Shown piece by piece: positions 35,816 through 44,874 of a DNA stretch of 64,000 bases. Origin of the DNA: Betaproteobacteria bacterium (GTDB taxonomy: Bacteria; Pseudomonadota; Gammaproteobacteria; Burkholderiales; Sulfuricellaceae). The number at the start of each line of letters is the position of its first letter. Position 1 is the first letter of the stretch. The stretch lies in NCBI GenBank assembly GCA_021373185.1, contig JAJFTF010000055.1:1-64000 (forward strand), read 5' to 3'. The position numbers and the translations under genes are program-made. The notes beneath the pieces were generated by a model, which was not told where the DNA came from, did no database searches, and worked only from the letters and a program-made list of their open reading frames with translations.

Positions 35816-37831
35816 GTGACCAACTTAATTAGCGCTTTACCCATCGATATTGCACTCGGCGTTATTGTCTACTGGCTGATCCTCGGCTTGGCGGGCCTGC
35901 TGCTGCAAAACACTCGCGCCATCACGCAGCTTATTTTTCCAGCCGGCGCTTTGGGCGCATTGATTCTGGCGGCTGCCGCATTGGGCAGTTTGGGTGGCGA
36001 CACCAATGTTGCGGTGTTGCCACTCGGCCTGCCGGACTTGCCTTTCCATCTGCGCATGGATTCACTCTCGTCATTCTTCCTGCTGCTGCTCGGTGCCGCA
36101 AGCATCGGCATTTCACTCTATTCAGCCGGCTATTTTCGCGACATGCCGGGAAAGACTCTCGGACTATTGTGCTTTGAGTACCATGTTTTCCTCGCCGCGA
36201 TGGCGTTGGTTTTCCTCGCCGACGATGCTTACATGTTCATGGTGGCGTGGGAAACCATGGCATTGTCTTCTTATTTTCTGGTCACCACCGACCACAATAT
36301 CCCCGAAACCCGCCAGGCCGGCTTCCTTTACCTTCTCATCGCACACGTCGGCGCAATCGCGATCCTGATGTGCTTCGGTGTGATGCAGGCTGGTCATGGC
36401 GACTACACCTTCGCCACCATGCGCGGGGCGCAATTGAACGCCTTCTGGGCCAGTGTCACTTTCCTGCTGGCGCTATTCGGCTTTGGTGCCAAGGCCGGCA
36501 TCCTGCCGCTCCATGCATGGCTGCCGGAAGCCCACCCTGCTGCGCCCTCGCCGGTTTCGGCGATGATGAGCGGCATCATGCTGAAAACCGCGATTTACGG
36601 CATCTTGCGCGTCAGCTTCGACCTGCTTGGTATGCAGTTATGGTGGTGGGGCGCAATTGCTTTAACACTGGGACTTGTCACTGCATTATTCGGCGTACTG
36701 TTCGCCGCAGTGCAGACCGATATGAAACGCTTGCTCGCCTATTCTTCGATCGAAAACATCGGTGTCATCCTGGCGGGCATCGGCCTCGCCATCATCTTCC
36801 ACTCTTTCCACAAGGATGCGCTGGCAGCACTGGCGCTCACTGCCGCGCTGTACCACGCGCTTAACCACGCCTTCATGAAAGGGCTGCTGTTCCTCGGCAC
36901 CGGCTCGGTACTGCACGCCACCGGCGAACGCAATCTGGGCAAGCTGGGCGGCCTCATCCACCGCATGCCGAAACTGGCACTGCTGGTACTGGTCGGCACT
37001 CTGGCTCTTGCCGGCTTGCCGCCCCTTAACGGCTTTGTTTCGGAATGGCTGTTATTACAGGCATTCCTGCTATCCCCGGGACTCCCTCATTCCTACCTCA
37101 ACATGCTGATTCCAATTGCCGCGGCCGCGCTTGCGCTGGCAGCCGCACTAGCCGGCTATGTCATGGTCAAATTCTATGGCGTGATTTTTCTCGGCCAACC
37201 GCGTGAGGCAAAAGTGGTCGAACAGGCGCATGACATCGATGCCTGGGAGCGGGCCGGGCTGATCTGGCTTGCCTTGGGCTGTATCCTGCTGGGAGTATTT
37301 CCGGTGTTCTTCATCCTGCACATCGATTTTGTCGCCCAACTGCTGGTCGGCCATACTCTGGGCATCAGCGCCGCCCAGACCGGATGGATGTGGCTCACCC
37401 CAATCCAGCCCGAACGCGCCAGCTACAGCCCATTGGTTCTATTTGTGATTATCACCATCGGCGTACTTTTTACCTTGGTCGTAGTGAAAAAATTCTATCA
37501 CGGTCGCCTGCGTCGCGGTCCTGCCTGGGATTGCGGTTTTCCCGAACAAACGGCGCGAATGCAGGATACTGCCGAAGGCTTCGGTCAGCCGATCCGGCAA
37601 ATTTTCGAGCCCTTTCTCGGTGCAACCCGCACCGTGCCCTCCCCATTCGACAAAAATCCACACTATCACGGTGAATCGCACGACCGCCTGTGGAACCTGC
37701 TGTACCTGCCGATCGCCCGTGTCACCGAAAAGCTTTCCGCCATGGCGGGAAAACTGCAGCATGGGCGCATCCATGTTTACCTGCTGTATAGCTTTGTCAC
37801 TCTGCTCGCACTACTGGCGTTTATCCGATGA
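35816..37831 (+). CDS. HyfB/NuoL-like proton-translocating subunit
   Basis: A 671-aa polytopic antiporter-like subunit of the hydrogenase-4/complex I superfamily. It has the conserved membrane Glu in MVAWETMALSSYF and the Lys/His-containing GAKAGILPLHAWLPEAHPAAPSPVSAMMSG block. The C-terminal part (about 550-670) carries the HyfB-type soluble segment WDCGF and a last helix. The start is GTG at 35816 with a weak ribosome site. It overlaps the next gene by 4 bp. It would conduct protons across the inner membrane. Confidence 0.9.
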   Translation: MTNLISALPIDIALGVIVYWLILGLAGLLLQNTRAITQLIFPAGALGALILAAAALGSLGGDTNVAVLPLGLPDLPFHLRMDSLSSFFLLLLGAASIGISLYSAGYFRDMPGKTLGLLCFEYHVFLAAMALVFLADDAYMFMVAWETMALSSYFLVTTDHNIPETRQAGFLYLLIAHVGAIAILMCFGVMQAGHGDYTFATMRGAQLNAFWASVTFLLALFGFGAKAGILPLHAWLPEAHPAAPSPVSAMMSGIMLKTAIYGILRVSFDLLGMQLWWWGAIALTLGLVTALFGVLFAAVQTDMKRLLAYSSIENIGVILAGIGLAIIFHSFHKDALAALALTAALYHALNHAFMKGLLFLGTGSVLHATGERNLGKLGGLIHRMPKLALLVLVGTLALAGLPPLNGFVSEWLLLQAFLLSPGLPHSYLNMLIPIAAAALALAAALAGYVMVKFYGVIFLGQPREAKVVEQAHDIDAWERAGLIWLALGCILLGVFPVFFILHIDFVAQLLVGHTLGISAAQTGWMWLTPIQPERASYSPLVLFVIITIGVLFTLVVVKKFYHGRLRRGPAWDCGFPEQTARMQDTAEGFGQPIRQIFEPFLGATRTVPSPFDKNPHYHGESHDRLWNLLYLPIARVTEKLSAMAGKLQHGRIHVYLLYSFVTLLALLAFIR

Positions 37832-38769
37832 ACGGTATACTTCTACAACTCTTTCAAGACACGCTGGTGGTGGTGATCGCTCCCCTCTTGCTGGGCTGGG
37901 TCAACCAGTGCCGCGCCTGGCTGCAAAACCGCAGCGGCGCCGGTGTTCTGCAACCCTACCGCAACCTGATCAAGCTGTTCCACAAGGATGCGGTGCTGGC
38001 GCATAACGCCTCGCCGCTGTTCCGCTTCACGCCCTACATCCTGTTTGCGAGCATGTGGCTGGCTGCAGCGCTGGTACCGGTAGTGGCGACAGATCTTCCT
38101 CTTTCTCCGGCGGTGGATGTGATCGCCCTGGTCGGCATTTTCGCCCTGGCGCGCGTCTTTATCTCCCTGGCCGCGATGGATATCGGCACCTCGTTCGGCA
38201 CGCTCGGAGCGCGGCGCGAAATGCTGGTTGGCTTCCTTGCCGAGCCGGCATTACTGATGATTTTCTTCACCGCTGCCGCAATCAGCCAGTCCACCTCGCT
38301 GGTCACCATTGTCGAAACCCTCGCCCACAAACAGTTCGTGATCCATCCTAGCCTGGCCTTCGCCGCGATAGCCTTCGTCATGGTGCTGCTGGCAGAGAAC
38401 GCACGCATTCCTGTGGACAACCCTTCGACACACCTCGAACTGACCATGATCCACGAGGCCATGATCCTGGAGTATTCCGCCCGTCACCTTGCGATGGTTG
38501 AATGGGCGAGCATGCTTAAGCTGTTAGCCTACACCACCATCGGTTTCGCTCTGTTCATGCCTTGGGGGATTGCCGAGGCCGGCAATTGGAGCGCACTACC
38601 CGTTGCACTGATCGCTCTGTTTTTGAAGCTGGCGGTGGCGGGAGCCGGCTTGGCTCTACTCGAGACTCTCTCCGCCAAAATGCGCATCTTCCGCGTACCG
38701 GAATTTATGGGCACAGCCTTTTTACTGGCTGTTTTAGGCCTGCTTGTCCATTTCCTGCACGGAAACTGA
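37828..38769 (+). CDS. HyfC/NuoH-like membrane subunit
   Basis: A 313-aa membrane protein with the NuoH/HycD-family blocks QPYRNLIKLFHKDAV, AMDIGTSFGTLGARRE, and the cytoplasmic acidic loop ENARIPVDNPSTHLELTMIHEAMILEYS. This subunit joins the iron-sulfur arm to the proton-pumping arm. It overlaps the HyfB-like gene (ATGA) and lies 2 bp before the HyfE-like gene, confirming a tight operon. Confidence 0.93.
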   Translation: MNGILLQLFQDTLVVVIAPLLLGWVNQCRAWLQNRSGAGVLQPYRNLIKLFHKDAVLAHNASPLFRFTPYILFASMWLAAALVPVVATDLPLSPAVDVIALVGIFALARVFISLAAMDIGTSFGTLGARREMLVGFLAEPALLMIFFTAAAISQSTSLVTIVETLAHKQFVIHPSLAFAAIAFVMVLLAENARIPVDNPSTHLELTMIHEAMILEYSARHLAMVEWASMLKLLAYTTIGFALFMPWGIAEAGNWSALPVALIALFLKLAVAGAGLALLETLSAKMRIFRVPEFMGTAFLLAVLGLLVHFLHGN

Positions 38770-38771
38770 TA

Positions 38772-39431
38772 ATGGAAAATTTCGCCGGACAACTCATCAA
38801 CCTGTTCGCAGCATTGCTGCTACTGATTGCCTTTGGCATGCTGTCGCAGCGCCGCATCCTCTCGCTGATCAATCTGTTCGCCTTGCAGGGCCTGGTGCTT
38901 TCGGTTAGCACCCTGTTCGTGGCTTATACCTCCCACCAACACCACCTGTACTACTCGGCTGGGCTGACTCTGTTGCTAAAAGTAATCATCCTGCCATGGA
39001 TTCTCCACCGCTTGATTCGCAAACTCAACATCAAATGGGATGTGGAAACCCTGTTTAATATCCCTACCACCATGCTGGTGGGTATCGGTCTGGTGGTATT
39101 CGCCTTCAACCTCGCGGCGCCGATCTCCCTGATGGCCGGCACCATCACCAAGAGCTCGCTGGGTATCGCCATGGCTTGCGTGCTGCTCTCTTTCCTGATG
39201 ATGATTACGCGCAGCAAGGCAATTCCTCAGGTTATTGGCTTTCTCGCCATGGAAAACGGGCTGTTCTTCGCCGCCACCAGCGCCACTTATGGCATGCCGA
39301 TGGTGGTGGAGCTAGGTATTGCACTCGATGTGTTGATCGGCATGTTCATTCTGGGCATCTTCTTCTTCCAGATCAGAGAAACTTTCGACAGCCTGGATCT
39401 GAAACACATGGAAAAACTCAAGGAAGACTGA
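38772..39431 (+). CDS. HyfE/NuoK-like membrane subunit
   Basis: A 219-aa membrane protein with about seven helices, including the NuoK-like stretch MENGLFFAATSATYGMPMVVELGIALDVLIG with membrane Glu residues. It resembles HyfE of hydrogenase-4. The start is the ATG at 38772, just after the previous stop; a longer frame from 38562 only shadows the HyfC-like gene. The next gene begins 1 bp after its stop. Confidence 0.9.
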   Translation: MENFAGQLINLFAALLLLIAFGMLSQRRILSLINLFALQGLVLSVSTLFVAYTSHQHHLYYSAGLTLLLKVIILPWILHRLIRKLNIKWDVETLFNIPTTMLVGIGLVVFAFNLAAPISLMAGTITKSSLGIAMACVLLSFLMMITRSKAIPQVIGFLAMENGLFFAATSATYGMPMVVELGIALDVLIGMFILGIFFFQIRETFDSLDLKHMEKLKED

Positions 39432-39432
39432 C

Positions 39433-40881
39433 GTGGAAATTTTTTGGATACTGGCGATTCCCCTGATCGGCGGCCTGCTGTTGGCGCTGTTTGGCTGTGG
39501 ACGCTACGCGCCGGAGTTGAACTCGACGATGAGCTTCGGCACCTTTCTGGCTTCGGCATTCCTCACCGTTCGGGTCATCACCGACGGCCCGATGACTGCA
39601 TTCAACGAACAGTTTTTTGTCGATTCCTTCAACGTTTTCCTGGTTGCGCTGACCGCCTTCGTCGCCTTCACCACCTCGCTGTTCTCGCGTCCCTACATGC
39701 GCATAGAGCAGGCGCACGGCAAGCTCACGGTCAACATGCTGCGTCTTTACCACAGCATGTACCAGCTATTCACCTTCACCATGCTGGTTGCACTTCTGAC
39801 CAACAACCTCGGCATCATGTGGGTGGCGATGGAAGCGGCAACCCTGACCACCGTTCTGCTGGTTTCGCTTTACCGCACACCGGCCAGCCTGGAAGCCGCG
39901 TGGAAATACTTTATCCTGTGCGGCGTCGGCATCGCCCAGGCGTTGTTCGGCACCATCCTGCTCTATTTTGCGGCGGAAAAGGTTCTCGGCGCCGGTGGAA
40001 CGGCGCTGCTGTGGACTCACCTTGACGCCGTCAAAACCCAGTTGGAACCAACCGTGCTGTCGCTGGCCTTCGTCTTCCTGCTGGTGGGCTACGGCACCAA
40101 AGTCGGTCTCGCGCCACTGCACAACTGGCTGCCCGACGCCCACGCCGAAGGCCCAACGCCGGTTTCTGCCGTATTGTCCGGCCTGCTGCTTAACGTCGCT
40201 CTGTACGCCGTGGTGCGCTCCAAGGTGCTGGTGGACGGTGCATTGGGCAGCCATCTCGCCGGCAACCTGATGATGGGCTTCGGATTGCTCAGTGTCGTCA
40301 TGGCCGCATTTTTCCTGTCACGCCAGAAAGACGTCAAGCGCATGTTTGCTTATTCCTCGATCGAGCATATGGGGCTGATGACTTTCGCCTTCGGTATGGG
40401 AGGGGCTGTGGCAACCTTCGCCGGGATGCTGCACATGACGGTGCACTCCCTCACCAAATCGGCGATTTTCTTCGCAGTCGGCCATGCCACGCAGAAATCC
40501 GGCACCCAACTGATGGAAAACATCCGCGGTCTGATCACCACCAACCCCACTATCGGCTGGGGCTTGGCCATCGGCTCACTGGCCATCCTCGGCATGCCGC
40601 CATTCGGCGTATTCGCCAGCGAGTTCCTGATCATCACCACCGCTATGCACGCTTACCCGTGGACCACGCCGTTCCTGCTCATTGCGCTGGGCGTTGCATT
40701 CGCCGCGATATTCAGCCGAGTGCAAAGCATGGTTTTTGGTGAAACCACTGACGAACGCCTGCCTCACCCACCCGCACTAGTGCCGGTATTCGCGCATCTG
40801 GGATTGGTTCTGCTACTCGGGCTATACATCCCGCCCTACCTGGCAGACTGGTATCGCCAGGCAGCCGCGTTGATCGGATAA
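39433..40881 (+). CDS. HyfF/NuoN-like proton-translocating subunit
   Basis: A 482-aa antiporter-like subunit: conserved Glu in MWVAMEAATLTTVLLVSLYRT, and GTKVGLAPLHNWLPDAHAEGPTPVSAVLSG with the pumping Lys/His residues; FAYSSIEHMGL follows. It is the second such subunit in the operon. It starts with GTG at 39433 after AAGGAAG. Six bases separate it from the large-subunit gene. Confidence 0.92.
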   Translation: MEIFWILAIPLIGGLLLALFGCGRYAPELNSTMSFGTFLASAFLTVRVITDGPMTAFNEQFFVDSFNVFLVALTAFVAFTTSLFSRPYMRIEQAHGKLTVNMLRLYHSMYQLFTFTMLVALLTNNLGIMWVAMEAATLTTVLLVSLYRTPASLEAAWKYFILCGVGIAQALFGTILLYFAAEKVLGAGGTALLWTHLDAVKTQLEPTVLSLAFVFLLVGYGTKVGLAPLHNWLPDAHAEGPTPVSAVLSGLLLNVALYAVVRSKVLVDGALGSHLAGNLMMGFGLLSVVMAAFFLSRQKDVKRMFAYSSIEHMGLMTFAFGMGGAVATFAGMLHMTVHSLTKSAIFFAVGHATQKSGTQLMENIRGLITTNPTIGWGLAIGSLAILGMPPFGVFASEFLIITTAMHAYPWTTPFLLIALGVAFAAIFSRVQSMVFGETTDERLPHPPALVPVFAHLGLVLLLGLYIPPYLADWYRQAAALIG

Positions 40882-40887
40882 TCAATC

Positions 40888-42435
40888 ATGAAACTAGACG
40901 AATTCCCGACAAAATTCCCCAAACTACCCGGCCCCATGCCAATCTGGCACGGCACGGTGGATGCCGTTCAATTCCGCAGCCTGTGCGAGCAGGTCGCGCG
41001 CGGCGGCGGCAAGCTGGTCGCGCTGTGGGGCAGCGACGAGTTGGCGCGCGATGCCGGCTATGCGCTGCATGTTTCGCTGGTCACTGCCCTTGGCATGCTG
41101 TGCCTGACTTTGCCGCTTCCCGCCGAGCGCCCTTCCTATCCCAAGATCAGCGACCTGTTCCCTTGCGCCAACCGCATGCAGCGCGCCACCGCCGATATGC
41201 TCGGGCTGTACGCCAGTGGCAGCAACGACCGCCGCAAGTGGGTGCGACACAGAGCTTGGCCGAACAATGTGCATCCGCTCAGGAAGAATTTTGACGGCAA
41301 TGCCGTTTTTCCGACTGAAACCGATGCTTACCAATTCGTCAAAGTGACCGGCGATGGTGTTCATGAAATCCCGGTTGGCCCGGTTCATGCCGGCACCATC
41401 GAGCCAGGCCACTTCCGTTTCTCGATCATCGGTGAGCGTGTGCTGCGACTGGAAGAGCGCCTTGGCTACACGCACAAGGGTACCGAAAAGCTTTTCGAAC
41501 GCATGAATCTTGAACAAGGCGCAAAGCTCGCCGGACGAGTCAGCGGCGACAGCACCGTAGCCTATGCCTGGGCCTACGCCCAAGCGGTGGAAAGCGTTAC
41601 CGGCACAACGCCGTCACCCCGTGCCATGGCGCTTCGCGCGGTACTACTTGAGCTGGAACGTATCCACAACCACCTCGGCGACCTTGGCTATCTGGGTAAC
41701 GACGTGGCACTGGCATTCGGCTTCGCCCAGTTCTGGATACTCAAGGAAAATGCGCTGCGTTTGAACAACGAACTGTTCGGCCACCGCTACCTGATGGACA
41801 AAGTGGTACCCGGCGGCGTCGCCTGTGACCTCGACGCCCAAGGCAGCGAACGCATCCTGCAGATGCTCAAGCATCTGGAGCATGAAATCGGCATCCTGAA
41901 AGATATTTACGACGAGCATGCCGGCGCTCAGGATCGCTTCCTCACCACTGGCCGGGTCTCGCCAGACTTGGCGGCGGAACTGGGATTAACCGGTTTGCCT
42001 GGACGGGCCAGCGGCCAAGCCTGGGATCTGCGCGCACAATTCCCCTGTGCTCCGTATGACAAGCTCGACGTGCGCATGACCACCCATATCAACGGCGATG
42101 TCGCAGCCCGCGTTACCGTACGCTTCGAGGAAGTGCTGGAATCGATGCGCTTGATTCGTCTGATCCTGGATCAGCTACCTGCAGGAGAACTGCGCGTAAC
42201 AGTCGGCGATGCACCGGAAAATGCACTGGGATTGGGTTGGGTGGAAGGTTGGCGCGGCGAGATACTGATTGCGTTGCATACCGGCAAGGACAATGCAATT
42301 CATCGCCTGCACCCGCACGACCCGTCATGGCAGAACTGGCCGGTGCTGGAACATGCGATCATCGGTAACATCGTGCCGGATTTTCCGCTCATCAACAAAT
42401 CGTTCAACCTGAGCTACACCGGGCAGGATTTATAA
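40888..42435 (+). CDS. HyfG-like large subunit without nickel-iron ligands (Ehr-type)
   Basis: A 515-aa fusion of a NuoC-like domain (about 1-150) and a NuoD/hydrogenase large-subunit-like domain. It has IPVGPVHAGTIEPGHFRF and RLEERLGYTHKGTEKLF. Hydrogenase-4 and -3 large subunits carry RxCGxC here; this protein has RVSGDS (R217, S219, S222), and the C-terminal CxxC pair is also missing (SWQNWP region, ending NKSFNLSYTGQDL). It therefore cannot hold the NiFe centre and is not a hydrogenase. Such complexes are known as energy-converting hydrogenase-related (Ehr). Confidence 0.9.
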   Translation: MKLDEFPTKFPKLPGPMPIWHGTVDAVQFRSLCEQVARGGGKLVALWGSDELARDAGYALHVSLVTALGMLCLTLPLPAERPSYPKISDLFPCANRMQRATADMLGLYASGSNDRRKWVRHRAWPNNVHPLRKNFDGNAVFPTETDAYQFVKVTGDGVHEIPVGPVHAGTIEPGHFRFSIIGERVLRLEERLGYTHKGTEKLFERMNLEQGAKLAGRVSGDSTVAYAWAYAQAVESVTGTTPSPRAMALRAVLLELERIHNHLGDLGYLGNDVALAFGFAQFWILKENALRLNNELFGHRYLMDKVVPGGVACDLDAQGSERILQMLKHLEHEIGILKDIYDEHAGAQDRFLTTGRVSPDLAAELGLTGLPGRASGQAWDLRAQFPCAPYDKLDVRMTTHINGDVAARVTVRFEEVLESMRLIRLILDQLPAGELRVTVGDAPENALGLGWVEGWRGEILIALHTGKDNAIHRLHPHDPSWQNWPVLEHAIIGNIVPDFPLINKSFNLSYTGQDL

Positions 42436-42439
42436 ACTT

Positions 42440-42967
42440 ATGTACCAAATTATCAAACAAATCCTGCGCACCGGCATCAAGACCGAAACACCGCCCCAGC
42501 CGGACGATGCCCTGCGTGTTGAAATCCAGAACCTGCAGGAACAAATCCTGCGTCATGTTGGTGGAGCATTGGCGATTCGCTGCGTGGATGCCGGTTCCTG
42601 TAACGGCTGCGAACTGGAAATTCATGCGCTCAACAACGCCTATTACAATATTGAAGGTTTAGGTATCCATTTCGTTGCCAGCCCGCGCCACGCCGACATG
42701 CTGTTGGTGACGGGGCCGGTTTCGCGCCACATGCAAGTTGCGCTCAAGCGCACCTATGATGCCACGCCCGAACCCAAGCTGGTGGTTGCCATTGGGGACT
42801 GCGGCTGCGATGGCGGCATTTTCGGCGAGAGCTACGCCAGTTGCGGAAAAGTTTCCAATGTAATCCCGGTCGATGTCGCCATTCCTGGCTGCCCACCCAC
42901 GCCGACTGCACTCTTGCAAGGTATTCTCACCGCCATCACTGGCAGCACAAAAGCTGAGAACACTTAG
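42440..42967 (+). CDS. HyfI/NuoB-like iron-sulfur subunit
   Basis: A 175-aa small subunit with the N2-type 4Fe-4S ligands: DAGSCNGCELEI (CxxC), GDCGCDGG and the IPGCPPTPTALL motif. It would place a single cluster next to the large subunit and the quinone-like or unknown substrate site. It starts 4 bp after the HyfG-like stop. No HyfA/HyfH-type ferredoxin subunits or HyfD are present, so the complex appears to be B-C-E-F-G-I only. Confidence 0.92.
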   Translation: MYQIIKQILRTGIKTETPPQPDDALRVEIQNLQEQILRHVGGALAIRCVDAGSCNGCELEIHALNNAYYNIEGLGIHFVASPRHADMLLVTGPVSRHMQVALKRTYDATPEPKLVVAIGDCGCDGGIFGESYASCGKVSNVIPVDVAIPGCPPTPTALLQGILTAITGSTKAENT

Positions 42968-42979
42968 CTTTTCGTCCAC

Positions 42980-44035
42980 TTAATCGATATTCTCCAAGTC
43001 TCTGGAGTGCCAGTTTAATACTGCGGTTTGCATGAACATCTTGCTCGCCAGTTCCGGGTATTCGGTACGAACCACTTCGGCTGCAAACTGGGAAAGAAAG
43101 CGCGACTTGAGTTCGGCGCGCGCACGATCCACGCCAATCTCGACATAAGGAGCCGAAGCCAGAAGCAGAAAGCCATCATCGGGAATGCGCCCGGCACGCA
43201 TGTTGTTCTCGATGATACCCGCCGCCTGGCGAATCGGATCGGCCAGATCCGGGCTGTATGGGCCGATAATCAGGGCGAGATTAGGCATGTGCAGAAAATC
43301 GAAGCCTCGTCCCAAGCAAATCATCCACTCCCGATGCTCGATATCGAGCGCCCGCGCCGCACGCTTGACTTCGGCGATGTGGTCGATGTTACCCAGGACG
43401 AGAGGTAGCAGATCCAGGCGTATCTGGTTCGGCATATCGGGGTACAAGAGCGCCAGACGCTTCCCCAAAGCATCCCCGTCCTCGGCACCCAGCTTGGAAA
43501 CATCCAGAACTTCGCCATTGGTGCCGTGGAGGATGAGCGCATCCTCGTCGGTCTCGAAACCGCAGACGATGGGATAGACCGTGCCATGGCCCGAACCAAA
43601 GGTATACTCGACCTGCTTCTTGATCGTGTAGGTGTGGGCTTTCGCCGCTTCGGTATCAAAGCAGAAACCGGCGCAGCCGCGATGCTTGTCTCCCTTGGAA
43701 AAATGGTAGGTAATCAGCATCAGCACCCGGCGTCCGGTGGCGACCCTTTCATGCACGTAGTTGGCGAGCACCTCGCCAAGGTGCGGCCACCCCAGGTTGA
43801 ACATGCCGCCCAGATTGCGGATCGGCTGAATAATGCCGGGCGGCGTATTGGTCGCAACGGGGATATTGATGCGGCCGTCCATGCATTTGAGTACCACAAT
43901 AGCGGAGGGGTGCTCCGCCAGATAGCGTTCTCGAGCCAGGAACGACTCCGGGCTGCCATAGGAAGTCGAGTGCTTTCTGGCGAGGCCGAGCAGCCAATCG
44001 ATACGCTGTTGAATCGGCTTGTTGTGGATATCCAT
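42980..44035 (-). CDS. Divergent beta-carbonic-anhydrase-like protein with C-terminal extension
   Basis: A 351-aa protein that starts 13 bp from the HyfI-like stop in convergent orientation. The N-terminal half shows beta-carbonic anhydrase landmarks in order: VVLKCMDGRIN (C51-x-D53-x-R55), IQPIRNLGGMFNLG (compare IRNVANLV in the standard enzyme downstream), and HRGC (H118, C121). Thus the Zn ligands and Asp/Arg dyad are conserved though overall similarity is low. About 200 further residues have no recognised domain. The ATG at 44035 follows GAGGGAA. Its function is not established; CO2/bicarbonate chemistry is the leading idea. Confidence 0.7.
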   Translation of the reverse strand: MDIHNKPIQQRIDWLLGLARKHSTSYGSPESFLARERYLAEHPSAIVVLKCMDGRINIPVATNTPPGIIQPIRNLGGMFNLGWPHLGEVLANYVHERVATGRRVLMLITYHFSKGDKHRGCAGFCFDTEAAKAHTYTIKKQVEYTFGSGHGTVYPIVCGFETDEDALILHGTNGEVLDVSKLGAEDGDALGKRLALLYPDMPNQIRLDLLPLVLGNIDHIAEVKRAARALDIEHREWMICLGRGFDFLHMPNLALIIGPYSPDLADPIRQAAGIIENNMRAGRIPDDGFLLLASAPYVEIGVDRARAELKSRFLSQFAAEVVRTEYPELASKMFMQTAVLNWHSRDLENID

Positions 44036-44179
44036 TTATAATTCCCTCTGTGATGCTGCATGCACCTTGGCCGCAATGAGCATCACAGGCTACCGGTAAG
44101 GGAATAGTTCTTCAAGCGAAATCCAATCAAGCCGGTTAAAATTGCGGTATTCGACTTAGCGCCTTACGGAGAACACATA

Positions 44180-44818
44180 ATGGCTGGCATCGACAAACTG
44201 CTTGAGGGTTTCAAACGTTTTCGCCACAACATCTACGATGAAAAACCCGCTCTCTTCGACCGCCTCACCAAGCAGGGGCAGTCACCCAAAACTATCGTGG
44301 TGGGCTGCTGCGATTCCCGTGTTGATCCCGCCATCGTCACTGACTGTGATCCCGGTGACCTGTTCACCATCCGCAACGTCGCCAATCTGGTGCCGCCGTT
44401 CGAGACCATCGGCAATTATCACGGTACCAGCGCAGCACTGGAGTTTGGCGTGCTCAATCTGGAAGTGGAAAATATCATTGTGCTGGGCCATGCCCAGTGT
44501 GGCGGCATACGCGCCTTGATGAATCAGGCACCAGGCACCGGGCAGCATGAGGGTTTCGTGCCTAGCTGGATGAATGTCGCCAGCCACGCACGCAACCGCG
44601 TGCTGTCGCGCATGCACGGCGCTCCCCTGGAAAAGCAATCGCGTGCCTGCGAACAGGAAGCGATTCTGGTATCACTGGACAATCTGCTGACTTTTCCCTG
44701 GATTTTAGAACGCGTGGCGCAGGGAAAACTGACCCTGCACGGCTGGTATTTCGACCTGGAACACGGTGAACTGCTGCGCTTTAACCCTGACAGTAACCGC
44801 TTTGAAGCTTTTTCCTGA
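44180..44818 (+). CDS. can: Beta-carbonic anhydrase
   Basis: A 212-aa standard beta-class enzyme that interconverts CO2 and bicarbonate. Zn ligands and dyad: C43-x-D45-S-R47, then LFTIRNVANLVPPFE, GTSAALEFGV and VLGHAQCGGI. The C-terminal WYFDLEHGELL is typical. It stands divergently from the carbonic-anhydrase-like gene, 144 bp apart, and beside the hyf-like operon and SulP-3, suggesting a role in inorganic-carbon supply for autotrophy. Confidence 0.95.
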   Translation: MAGIDKLLEGFKRFRHNIYDEKPALFDRLTKQGQSPKTIVVGCCDSRVDPAIVTDCDPGDLFTIRNVANLVPPFETIGNYHGTSAALEFGVLNLEVENIIVLGHAQCGGIRALMNQAPGTGQHEGFVPSWMNVASHARNRVLSRMHGAPLEKQSRACEQEAILVSLDNLLTFPWILERVAQGKLTLHGWYFDLEHGELLRFNPDSNRFEAFS

Positions 44819-44874
44819 CTGCCTATCGGTTTACCGGCGGATTCAGAACGCCATGTCAAAGCCGGACGATTCGA

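Noticed and set aside
35816..42967. Functional hydrogenase-4
   Set aside because: The large subunit lacks all NiFe-binding cysteines and there are no ferredoxin-type or maturation genes nearby.
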